Shown: positions 1 through 6,385 of the stretch, in pieces
Layout of the letters: the number at the start of each line of letters is the position of its first letter
Position numbering within the stretch: the first letter of the stretch is position 1
Origin: an uncultured Victivallaceae bacterium
GTDB taxonomy: Bacteria; Verrucomicrobiota; Lentisphaeria; Victivallales; Victivallaceae
DNA: 12,393 nt
NCBI GenBank assembly: GCA_934663655.1
Contig: CAKUKT010000046.1
Span: 1-12,393, forward strand
Direction: 5' to 3'
The notes under the pieces: generated by a model
Databases searched by the model: none
The model's input: the letters and a program-made list of their open reading frames with translations, nothing else
Told to the model about the DNA's origin: nothing
Program-made: the position numbers and the translations under genes

Positions 1-1
1 C

Positions 2-199
2 GGAGAAACCGCCGAATCCGCCGCCCCGCCTCCGCGCGCTCCGGAATCGGCGGCCTGGCTGGTCGGTCCGGAGGGGGGATTCACCTCCGCGGAAAGCGCA
101 ACACTTCGGGCGGCCGGAGTCCAGCCGCTGAACCTCGGACCCTGCATACTCCGGCTGGAAACCGCCGCGGTATGCGGCTTGGCGGTGGTAAGACAATTG
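2..199 (+). CDS. rsmE: 16S rRNA (uracil-1498-N3)-methyltransferase, C-terminal end (partial, no stop codon)
   Basis: The frame is open from the window edge. It shows the C-terminal SPOUT-fold signature of RsmE: WLVGPEGGFTSAE, then NLGPCILRLETAAV, matching the family pattern GPEGG(F/L)...LG-R-(I/V)LR-ETA that binds S-adenosylmethionine in the trefoil knot. RsmE methylates U1498 of 16S rRNA in the assembled small subunit. Family members usually end about 12-15 residues after ETA, which here falls near VVRQL at about 199. No stop codon occurs there: the same frame runs on through the lipoprotein gene to 856. The Arg usually found in LGPR is Cys here (codon 143-145). The family call rests on the last ~60 residues only. 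The boundary at 199 is where the domain should end, not a real terminus. Confidence 0.8.
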
Positions 200-856
200 A
201 TGCGTGCCGCGCTGCCGCTGTTTCTGCTGTTACTGGCGGTGACCGGCTGCGGCGAGCGTTCCATTGAAAACCATCCGCTGACGGTGCAGGGCCGGAACTA
301 CCGGGACGCCGGAGATGGTGAAGCGGCGCTGAATTGCTTTCGCCGGGTCATCGCCATGTATCCGGATTCACCGGAAGCCTACCTTCAGGCGGCGACACTC
401 TGTGATGAACAACTTGACCATCCGGAACTTGCGCACTATTTCTACAACGAATATCTGCGGCTTGCCCCCGCCGACACGCCGGATCGCCAGCTGATCGAGA
501 AATATCGCGATTCGGCCCGAACCCGGCTGATCCGGGAACTCGCCGCCGACAGCGAAACCGAACGGCTGCGCGAACAGGTCACCCGACTGCGGGCGGCGGT
601 GATGGCTCAGCAACGTCAGCTGGCCGCGCTCCGCCGCGAACAATCATCGCCGGGCGGCTCCGGAACTTCTTCGCCGTCGACGCCGGATGCGCCGCGCCGT
701 TATGTGGTAAAAGCGGGCGATTACCCGGAGAAAATCGCCCGCGCCCATCGGGTGAGTCTGAACGACCTGCTGCGCGCCAATAATCTCAATATGAAATCCC
801 GGCTGCAGATCGGTCAGGAGTTAATCATTCCAGCCGCCGGCACCTCCGGCCAGTGA
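200..856 (+). CDS. TPR and LysM domain lipoprotein
   Basis: From the ATG at 200 this gives a 218-residue protein. It starts with a lipoprotein signal peptide: MR, a leucine-rich core, then the lipobox VTGC with the acylated Cys at about residue 17. Residues ~25-95 look like one or two TPR helical repeats (AGDGEAALNCFRRVIAMYPD, then a second helical pair). Residues ~110-150 form a charged coiled coil. A Ser/Pro/Gly linker leads to one C-terminal LysM domain (YVVKAGDYPEKIARAH ... LQIGQELIIP), a fold that binds N-acetylglucosamine-containing glycans such as peptidoglycan. The likely role is an envelope lipoprotein bound to the wall, possibly in cell-envelope assembly or division; the exact function is not known. 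The ATG is chosen because it puts the signal peptide at the N-terminus. The upstream GGTGGTAAG is only a weak ribosome binding site. The frame is continuous with rsmE, so a fused product is formally possible. The 3' end overlaps uvrC tail to tail. Confidence 0.8.
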   Translation: MRAALPLFLLLLAVTGCGERSIENHPLTVQGRNYRDAGDGEAALNCFRRVIAMYPDSPEAYLQAATLCDEQLDHPELAHYFYNEYLRLAPADTPDRQLIEKYRDSARTRLIRELAADSETERLREQVTRLRAAVMAQQRQLAALRREQSSPGGSGTSSPSTPDAPRRYVVKAGDYPEKIARAHRVSLNDLLRANNLNMKSRLQIGQELIIPAAGTSGQ

Positions 857-2314
857 AGCGCTGAGCGCCGTGATGATCTTCTGCGCGGTATTGGTGCCGA
901 TTCCCGGCACCCGGGCGGCGATCTCTTCCGGAGTGGCGGCGGCGATGTCCCGCACCGACGGGAACGCGCGCAGCAACTGAAGTTTACGGACGCGTCCAAC
1001 GCCGGGCAGATCGTCGAGCAACGAATTTTCGATCAATTTATTGCGCAGCGACCGGTGGTAGGTGATGGCGAAACGATGCGCTTCATCCCGAAGCGCCTGA
1101 AGCAACTTCAACGCCGGATCATGGCGGTCGAGCACCAGTGGTTCCGAGCGTCCGGGAATGAAGATCTCCTCGTTGCGTTTGGCCAGTCCGATCACCGGCA
1201 GCGGCGGGGTTCCGAGTTCGATCAGCTTTTCCACGGCACTCGACAACTGCCCCTTGCCGCCGTCGACCACCAGCAGATCCGGCATCGGTCGTTTCTCTTC
1301 GAGCAGGCGCTGGAAATGGCGCCCCACCGCCTCGGCCATCATCGCGAAGTCGTCGCTCTGATGAACGGTCCGGATCCGGAATCTCCGATAGCCGGAACGT
1401 TCCGGACGCCCGTTCCGGAACACCACCATGCTCGCCACCGCGATCGTCCCGAGAATGTTGGAGATGTCAAAGCAGATCACCACTTCCGGAACCCGTTCAA
1501 GTCCGAGCGCCCGGCCGAGCGCGGCCGTCGCCGTCGTCCCCGGCGCCCCCCCGGGTAATTCGGGATGGATGAAGGCCCGGCTCCGGCGACCGAACACCGC
1601 TTCAAGATTCTCCATCACATCCCGGCAGCGCGCCGCTTTCTCGAATTTTTCGGCAGCGGCCGCAGCTTGCATCTTTTCCTCGAGTTCGGCAACCAGCGGC
1701 TTGATATCACCCTTGAGCACCGCCAGCGCCTGCTCAAGACGCCGCCCATATTCCTCATCGGTAACCTGTCCGGTACAGGGTCCGCAGCAGTCGCGGACGA
1801 TCCGTTTGAGACAGCGCTTCCGGGTTTCCTCATCAGGTTCGGGATCCCGGCAGGCGCGCAGCCCGAACCGGGCGAGCAAAAACTCCAGCGTCCCGCGCAA
1901 CGCGGTGCCCTTCGGGAACGGACCGAAATATTCGGCGTTGTCCGGTTTGCGGATCCGCGCCGCCTTCAAGGTCGGGAAACGTTCGCTGCGGTCGAGCTTG
2001 AGCAGGAGATAGCGCTTGTCATCGCGCATCAGCACGTTGTAATATGGAGCGTAGGATTTGATCAGCCGCGATTCGAGAATCAGCGCCTCATCCTCACTCC
2101 GCACGGTTTCAAAACTCCAGTCGGCGATCGAATTTATCAGCGACCGCAGCTTCGGATCGGCAGTATGCTTGCGTGACGGCTGAAAGTAGTTGCCCAGCCG
2201 ACGGCGCAGATTACGCGCCTTGCCGACATAGATCACGCTGCCGAACCGGTCGCGGAACACATAAACTCCCGGCGACGCCGGCACCGCTCCGGGATGATAC
2301 TCCGAAACATCCAT
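821..2314 (-). CDS. uvrC: Excinuclease ABC subunit C
   Basis: This is UvrC, the dual-incision nuclease of nucleotide excision repair, recruited by UvrB to cut on both sides of a DNA lesion. Domains in order over 497 residues: GIY-YIG nuclease at ~14-95 (GVYVF, YVGKARNLRRRL, probable catalytic Glu81); a four-Cys cluster at C155, C168, C176 and C180, matching the spacing of the iron-sulfur ligands known in the family; a UVR UvrB-binding helix pair at ~205-240; an RNase H-like nuclease at ~278-425 (CFDISN with D283, VVDGGKGQL with D351, H413/H420); and tandem helix-hairpin-helix DNA binding at ~434-483 (LPGVGRVRK, VPGIGTNTAQK). It is about 110 residues shorter than E. coli UvrC but keeps every domain. 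It is the last gene of the fmt-rng-uvrC run, 29 nt after rng. Its last 36 nt overlap the lipoprotein gene on the other strand. The ribosome binding site is poor (AGAGGGG about 15 nt upstream), so the start is less certain than the identity. Confidence 0.97.
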   Translation of the reverse strand: MDVSEYHPGAVPASPGVYVFRDRFGSVIYVGKARNLRRRLGNYFQPSRKHTADPKLRSLINSIADWSFETVRSEDEALILESRLIKSYAPYYNVLMRDDKRYLLLKLDRSERFPTLKAARIRKPDNAEYFGPFPKGTALRGTLEFLLARFGLRACRDPEPDEETRKRCLKRIVRDCCGPCTGQVTDEEYGRRLEQALAVLKGDIKPLVAELEEKMQAAAAAEKFEKAARCRDVMENLEAVFGRRSRAFIHPELPGGAPGTTATAALGRALGLERVPEVVICFDISNILGTIAVASMVVFRNGRPERSGYRRFRIRTVHQSDDFAMMAEAVGRHFQRLLEEKRPMPDLLVVDGGKGQLSSAVEKLIELGTPPLPVIGLAKRNEEIFIPGRSEPLVLDRHDPALKLLQALRDEAHRFAITYHRSLRNKLIENSLLDDLPGVGRVRKLQLLRAFPSVRDIAAATPEEIAARVPGIGTNTAQKIITALSASLAGGAGGWND

Positions 2315-2343
2315 AACCCGGTACCGATTCCCCTCTGAGAGCG

Positions 2344-4011
2344 CTATTTAAATTCCGCCCCGGTGTCGGGATCGATCAGCCGGAACTCCTCGTAATGGAG
2401 CAGCGGATCGGCGCGGAAACTCAACTCGTGACCGTATTTTTCCTCAAGTTCGCACAGCAGCTTGGCGTCCTCGTTGCGCAGCCGGGCGAGCACTTCCGGA
2501 TGCATGATCACCCGCACGGCGACATTCTTGTATTTGCGGTCGCGCAGCACCGAACTCAGCCGCCGCTGAATCTCCGCACTCATCGTGAGCGGAGACTTGA
2601 TCAAACCGGTGCCGTTGCAGTAGGGACAGGGATCATAAACCTGATCCCGGATGCTTTCGTGCTCGCGCTGACGCGTCATCTCCATCAGGCCGAGCTTGCT
2701 CAACGGCAGGACCTTGGTTTTGGCGCGATCGTTTTTGATGAATTTCTTCATCGCCTTCAATACCTCTTCCCGATCGCGGGCGCTGCGCATGTCGATAAAG
2801 TCGATCACCACCAGCCCGCCGACGTCGCGCAACCGCAGCTGCCGGGCGATCTCCTCGGCGGCTTCCAGATTGGTCTGCAGAATGAACTCCGGCTGATCGG
2901 CGCCTTTGCGGCCGCGTCCGGAATTGACGTCAATCGCAATCAACGCCTCGGTCTCATCGATAACGATCGCCCCGCCGCCGGGCAGTCGGACCTCACGCTG
3001 AAACACCGATTTCAGTTGATCGTTGATCCCGTAGTGGTCGTAGATCGGCCGCGAACCATTGTAGAAATGAACCTTTTCCGCCATCTTGCCGCCGCCGATC
3101 CGCTTCAACGCAGTGACGATCCTGCGGCTCACCGCGGAATCATCGACGACGATGCCGTCGATCTCCTCGGTGACGAAATCCCGGATGGTGCGTTCAATCA
3201 GATTGGGTTCGGTAAAAAGCAGCGCCGGAGCGTTGCGCAACTCCATATCCTGCTCGATCTTATGCCAGTAATCGAGCAGAAGTTCGAGATCGCGCTTGAA
3301 GAAGGTCGCCCGTCTGCCCTCACCGACGGTACGGCAGATCAGCCCCATTCCCTCCGGAAGTTCCAGCGCCGAAAGGATTTTCCGCAACCGGTCGCGTTCC
3401 TGCGCTCCCTCGATCCGGGTGGACAACCCGATGTGTTCGCTGTAGGGCATCAGCACCAGGTAGCGCCCGGGAATGGAGATGTCGGTCGTGACCCGCGCCC
3501 CCTTGGTGCTGATCGGCGCCTTCACCACCTGCACCAGAATTTCCATGCCCGGCTTGAAGATATTCGGAATGTCGGCGGCGGTCACCTTGCGGTTTTCCCG
3601 GCGCAACGTCGCCGCCGCTCCGGCCTTGGAATCCGGTTTCGGTTCCTGACGCTTGCGGCGGCGGGTCTGAATATTTTCCTGAGCGACTTCCGCCTCTTCG
3701 TGTTCGGACTGGAATTTTTCGATCAGTTCATCGTTGCCGGGCAGCATTTCGTGATAATGAAGAAACGCGTTCTTCGCCGCCCCGATGTCAACGAACGCCG
3801 CCTGAAGCAGCGGATCGAGATTGACAATTCGACCGAGATAGATATCTCCGACCTTCGGGGCATTATCGTCACGTTCGATGCGATACTCCTCCAGGCGGCC
3901 GTTGTGCAGCAGGGCGAAACGGCGTTCGAGTTTCTCATAATTGAGAATTATCTCCTTGACGCTCCGGGGTTCTTTCCCTTCCCTGCCGGATTGGTTTTCC
4001 TTGCTCTCCAT
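2344..4011 (-). CDS. rng: Ribonuclease E/G family endoribonuclease
   Basis: This is an RNase G-type endoribonuclease that cuts single-stranded AU-rich RNA in rRNA maturation and mRNA decay. Of 555 residues, ~50-185 form an S1 RNA-binding domain (VGDIYLGRIVNLDP, AAFVDIG) split by a basic/acidic low-complexity insert at ~95-150. The 5'-sensor/RNase H-like and DNase I-like catalytic region follows. The Mg-binding aspartates are visible as D361 (AIDVNSGRG) and D404 (VVIDFIDM), and the zinc-link CPYCNGTG (C462, C465) supports dimerisation. It lacks the long C-terminal degradosome scaffold of RNase E, so RNase G is the better name. The insert explains why it is longer than E. coli RNase G (about 490 residues). 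It starts 27 nt after fmt ends, with only a weak purine-rich AGAAAGAA upstream, and is probably cotranscribed with fmt and uvrC. Confidence 0.95.
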   Translation of the reverse strand: MESKENQSGREGKEPRSVKEIILNYEKLERRFALLHNGRLEEYRIERDDNAPKVGDIYLGRIVNLDPLLQAAFVDIGAAKNAFLHYHEMLPGNDELIEKFQSEHEEAEVAQENIQTRRRKRQEPKPDSKAGAAATLRRENRKVTAADIPNIFKPGMEILVQVVKAPISTKGARVTTDISIPGRYLVLMPYSEHIGLSTRIEGAQERDRLRKILSALELPEGMGLICRTVGEGRRATFFKRDLELLLDYWHKIEQDMELRNAPALLFTEPNLIERTIRDFVTEEIDGIVVDDSAVSRRIVTALKRIGGGKMAEKVHFYNGSRPIYDHYGINDQLKSVFQREVRLPGGGAIVIDETEALIAIDVNSGRGRKGADQPEFILQTNLEAAEEIARQLRLRDVGGLVVIDFIDMRSARDREEVLKAMKKFIKNDRAKTKVLPLSKLGLMEMTRQREHESIRDQVYDPCPYCNGTGLIKSPLTMSAEIQRRLSSVLRDRKYKNVAVRVIMHPEVLARLRNEDAKLLCELEEKYGHELSFRADPLLHYEEFRLIDPDTGAEFK

Positions 4012-4038
4012 GCAAATGGTTCTTTCTGCTGTAAATTG

Positions 4039-5001
4039 TTATCCTGCGTCCGCCTCCGGCGGGGGAAACTTCGGAATCTCGCCGCGAAGCCCGTTGAGGA
4101 ACTCCGCCGCCGACATCGGCTTTGCTCCAGCGGGAGCAAGTTCAAGAATCTCCAGCGCGCCGCCGCTGCCGCAGCCGACGCACAATTCGCGGCGGGAGAC
4201 GACGGCTCCGGTTCCCGGTTCGAGGTGAAGCTCCGGACGCACCCGCGCCTGCCAGATGGTGGCGGAGGACTCCCCGCGCGATGTCACAAAACGACAGTGC
4301 GCCCCCGGCCACGGCCGGAAAGCGCGAACCATCGCCGCAATGCGGCCCGCGGAATCGTGCCAGTTGATGCGCCCATCCTCCTTGCGGAGTTTGCGGCAGA
4401 TGCTCTTGATGGTCTCATCCTGAGGCTGCGCGGTCACCTCGCCGGAAACAATGCCTCCGAGCACTTCCACGACATGCAGTGCAGCCAGTTCACCGAGCCG
4501 TTTCTCCAGCTCTTCAGCGGTCTCGGAACCGGACAGCGGCAGCGTGAAACTCCGGAAGACCGGTCCGGCGTCCAGAGCCCGCACCATGCGGATGAAACTC
4601 ACCCCGCTGCGGTCGTCACCATTGAGAATCGCCTGGGCGACCGGAGAAGCCCCGCGATAACGCGGCAGAAGCGAAGCATGGATGTTCACACAGGTGGCGC
4701 CGGGCAGCGCCAACAGCTGTTCGCGCAGCAGTTGACCGAAGCTGAAGACCAGCACGATTTCCGGTTGTTTCGCGCTGAGCGCCTCAAGAAAATCCGGAGT
4801 ATTCACATCCGGGATCTTATCCAGCGGCAGTCCCAGTTCCGCCGCGGCGGCTCCGAAAGGCGTAGGCGTAAGCCGCCGACGTCGGCCGGCCGGATGATCC
4901 GGCTGGGTGCCGCAGCCGACCAGTTCAACCTCGGAGGACCCGGCCAGACGGCGGAGTACCGGAACCGCGATCTCTCCGGATGCCAGAAAATATATCTTCA
5001 A
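4039..5001 (-). CDS. fmt: Methionyl-tRNA formyltransferase
   Basis: Fmt transfers a formyl group from 10-formyltetrahydrofolate to Met-tRNA(fMet), making the bacterial initiator tRNA. The 320-residue protein has the family N-terminus MKIYFLASGEIAVPVL, the loop TQPDHPAGRRRRLTPTP, and the catalytic block NIHASLLPRYRGASP. N106, H108 and D144 (DAGPVF) are all present at the positions used in the E. coli enzyme. The C-terminal tRNA-binding domain (~205-315) carries INW, RAFRPWPGAHC and LELAPAGAKPMSAAEFL. The start is TTG at 4999-5001: an excellent Shine-Dalgarno, AAGGAG at 5009-5014, lies 7 nt upstream, and this start gives the exact family N-terminus. It is first in the fmt-rng-uvrC run. The usual neighbour def (peptide deformylase) is not in the window. 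Confidence 0.97.
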   Translation of the reverse strand: MKIYFLASGEIAVPVLRRLAGSSEVELVGCGTQPDHPAGRRRRLTPTPFGAAAAELGLPLDKIPDVNTPDFLEALSAKQPEIVLVFSFGQLLREQLLALPGATCVNIHASLLPRYRGASPVAQAILNGDDRSGVSFIRMVRALDAGPVFRSFTLPLSGSETAEELEKRLGELAALHVVEVLGGIVSGEVTAQPQDETIKSICRKLRKEDGRINWHDSAGRIAAMVRAFRPWPGAHCRFVTSRGESSATIWQARVRPELHLEPGTGAVVSRRELCVGCGSGGALEILELAPAGAKPMSAAEFLNGLRGEIPKFPPPEADAG

Positions 5002-5008
5002 GAATCCA

Positions 5009-5014
5009 CTCCTT
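5009..5014 (-). promoter_or_regulatory. Ribosome binding site for fmt (decides the TTG start)
   Basis: On the minus strand this reads AAGGAG, a near-perfect anti-16S match, 7 nt before TTG at 4999-5001. No ATG or GTG sits at a better distance, so fmt most likely starts at TTG. The element overlaps the -35 box of the folK promoter on the other strand by two bases. Confidence 0.8.
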
Positions 5015-5041
5015 GACTTTTGTCACGTTACCAACTATATT
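5013..5041 (+). promoter_or_regulatory. Sigma-70-type promoter for folK
   Basis: The plus strand has TTGACT (5013-5018), a 17-nt spacer and TATATT (5036-5041), five of six matches in each box at ideal spacing. The predicted start of transcription is near 5048, about 40 nt before the folK ATG. This is one of the best promoter matches in the window. Confidence 0.7.
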
Positions 5042-5048
5042 CACGGAA

Positions 5049-5057
5049 AATATATCA
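5049..5057 (-). promoter_or_regulatory. Extended -10 promoter for fmt-rng-uvrC
   Basis: The minus strand reads TGATATATT: a TGn extension followed by the -10 box TATATT (5049-5054). Transcription would start near 5042, about 40 nt before the fmt TTG. No good -35 box is present (TGGTTT at best), as is common for extended -10 promoters. It faces the folK promoter, and the two -10 boxes are 7 nt apart on opposite strands. Confidence 0.4.
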
Positions 5058-5086
5058 TCGTTTTCATCAAAAAACCAGTCTCCGGC

Positions 5087-5569
5087 ATGATAAAAGCTCG
5101 TAAAACTGCGATAATTCTCGGCGGTAATATCGGCGAGACCGAATCTTTTTTTGACTTTGCGGAAGCGGAATTTCGGCGGGGTGGAGTTACCTCCATCCGC
5201 CGGGGACGCATCTTCAGAACCGCGCCGGTCGACTGTGTGCCGGGGACGCCGGATTTTCTCAATCAGGCGCTGCTCGGGGAGTGGAAGGGTTCGGGAGCGG
5301 AACTGCTCAAGTTGTGCAAGCGGATCGAAACCGCCGCCGGACGCCCGGAACATCACTCCAGCGCCGAATCCCGCGTGCTGGACTGTGACATCATTCTGCT
5401 TGGCGAACTCGAAATATCATCGCCGGAACTCACCATCCCCCACCCCCGCGCCCTGAACCGCCGCTTCGTACTTGAGCCGCTGGCCGAACTGGTTCCCGGG
5501 TGGCAGATCCCGGGCACGGGAATGAGTGTTGCCGAGGCGCTCGCCCGGCTCGACGACGCCGGTCACTGA
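5087..5569 (+). CDS. folK: 2-amino-4-hydroxy-6-hydroxymethyldihydropteridine pyrophosphokinase (HPPK)
   Basis: FolK moves pyrophosphate from ATP to 6-hydroxymethyl-dihydropterin, a step of folate synthesis. The 160-residue product has the usual family length. Visible motifs are the glycine loop ILGGNIGE (~10-17), FRTAPVDCVPGTPDFLNQALLG (~43-64, pterin pocket), the catalytic SRVLDCDIILLG with the Mg-binding pair D99 and D101, and IPHPRALNRRFVLEPLAEL (~117-135). The usual LDLD is LDCD, keeping both aspartates. The ATG at 5087 fits the family N-terminus; the frame is open further upstream, but that part runs back into fmt and has no family similarity. There is no clear ribosome binding site. The gene diverges from fmt, whose product uses a folate, and its end overlaps the membrane-protein gene by 7 nt tail to tail. 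Confidence 0.93.
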   Translation: MIKARKTAIILGGNIGETESFFDFAEAEFRRGGVTSIRRGRIFRTAPVDCVPGTPDFLNQALLGEWKGSGAELLKLCKRIETAAGRPEHHSSAESRVLDCDIILLGELEISSPELTIPHPRALNRRFVLEPLAELVPGWQIPGTGMSVAEALARLDDAGH

Positions 5570-5994
5570 TTTGACGCGGCGGCGGCCGCCGCCGCGTCAC
5601 GCTGCTGCTGAGCCTGAAAGAGTTCCATTCCCCGTTCGCGATCCAGATAAATGCGGCGGCCGCTTTTCTCATCGACATAATAGACGCCGCCGCGGCTGCC
5701 GACTTCGATTCTGACGTCCGGCGGAAGTTCCCGGATGACCTCGGTCGAACGCCAGATGAAGAAAGCGATCAGCAGCATCAGTACCACCAGTACAATCACC
5801 ACGGCGATCACCAGCAGCCGCAGATTATCGCCGCCGCGGTTGTTGATCGTGACGTTGCCGTTGACGTGCAGGTTGTTGAAGGAACTGCCGGAGATGGATT
5901 TATTGTCGTTTTTGACATCTCCGACATTGTTGCCCACCGCCAGCCCCTGCCGCGATCCGCGGGCAGAAGTCTCCCTGTCAACCTTATTTCCCAC
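5563..5994 (-). CDS. Small single-pass membrane protein with G/N-rich N-terminus
   Basis: I do not recognise a named family. The 143-residue protein has a polar N-terminal half rich in Gly, Asn, Ser and Val (GLAVGNNVGD at 17-26; ISGSSFNNLHVNGNVTINN at 34-52) that looks like short beta strands with turns. One transmembrane helix follows at ~58-81 (valine/leucine run ending FFIW). A soluble C-terminal half (VRIEVGSRGGVYYVDEKSGRR at ~94-114) has a small beta hairpin look, and the end is an alanine/glutamine-rich tail. There is no signal peptide, so the orientation is unknown. It starts at GTG (5992-5994) inside the last codons of the XRE gene, with GAGG (6002-6005) 7 nt upstream, which suggests translational coupling. 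Residues 17-26 match residues 85-94 of the upstream regulator, so the two products may bind each other. That link is inference. Confidence 0.75.
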   Translation of the reverse strand: MGNKVDRETSARGSRQGLAVGNNVGDVKNDNKSISGSSFNNLHVNGNVTINNRGGDNLRLLVIAVVIVLVVLMLLIAFFIWRSTEVIRELPPDVRIEVGSRGGVYYVDEKSGRRIYLDRERGMELFQAQQQRDAAAAAAASNQ

Positions 5995-6385
5995 GGAGTA
6001 ACCTCAACATCTCGATTTTCGCTTCGGCGCTCAATTTTTCATTATCGAGAATCCGGTCGAGGATCTCCCACGAAACCGCTCCGTCGCCGCCGACAACACT
6101 CCGGTCGCCGAACTGATTGCCGACGGCCACCCCTCCCCCGGAAACGATGGCCACTCCGGAGAGCGCCCCTCCCTCTTCCGGCAGCAGGTCGGAAATATCC
6201 TGTACGGAACATCCCAGCAGGGCGGCGAGTGCGCGCATCCGTTTCGGACGCGGTTTCTCCGGACGATCCTCCCGTTCCCAGTAGGAGGCGGCAGTGCGGC
6301 TCACCTTGAGCGCGGCGGCGATATCGTCGAAGGTAAGCCCGCGACGTTCGCGAAATTTACGAAATGCCTTCTTATAGAACTTCAT
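5984..6385 (-). CDS. XRE-family helix-turn-helix regulator with G-rich C-terminal motif
   Basis: Residues ~7-66 form a Cro/C1-type helix-turn-helix (FRERRGLTFDDIAAALKVSR, TAASYWEREDR, then a region ending LAALLGCSVQDISDLL). After that comes a glycine-rich, strand-like stretch at ~72-104 (GVAIVSGGGVAVGNQFGD, RSVVGGDGAVSW) and a short C-terminal helical tail at ~105-133. The protein has 133 residues. It should bind DNA, but its target is unknown; self-regulation from the promoter at 6763-6791 is plausible. Its stop overlaps the start of the membrane-protein gene by 11 nt. The ATG at 6383-6385 directly follows a TGA that ends an upstream minus-strand frame. The glycine-rich stretch is not part of the usual XRE fold, and it shares GxAVGNxxGD with the neighbour. 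Confidence 0.88.
   Translation of the reverse strand: MKFYKKAFRKFRERRGLTFDDIAAALKVSRTAASYWEREDRPEKPRPKRMRALAALLGCSVQDISDLLPEEGGALSGVAIVSGGGVAVGNQFGDRSVVGGDGAVSWEILDRILDNEKLSAEAKIEMLRLLRGK

Noticed and set aside
4010..4040. Separate promoter or terminator between fmt and rng
   Set aside because: The 27-nt gap is too short for a terminator and shows no promoter boxes; cotranscription is simpler.
2395..5016. An 873-codon plus-strand open frame across rng and fmt
   Set aside because: It lies antisense to two genes with intact catalytic motifs. Its composition (His, Gln, Arg, Asp-rich) is what high-GC codon bias produces on the opposite strand, and no domain is visible.
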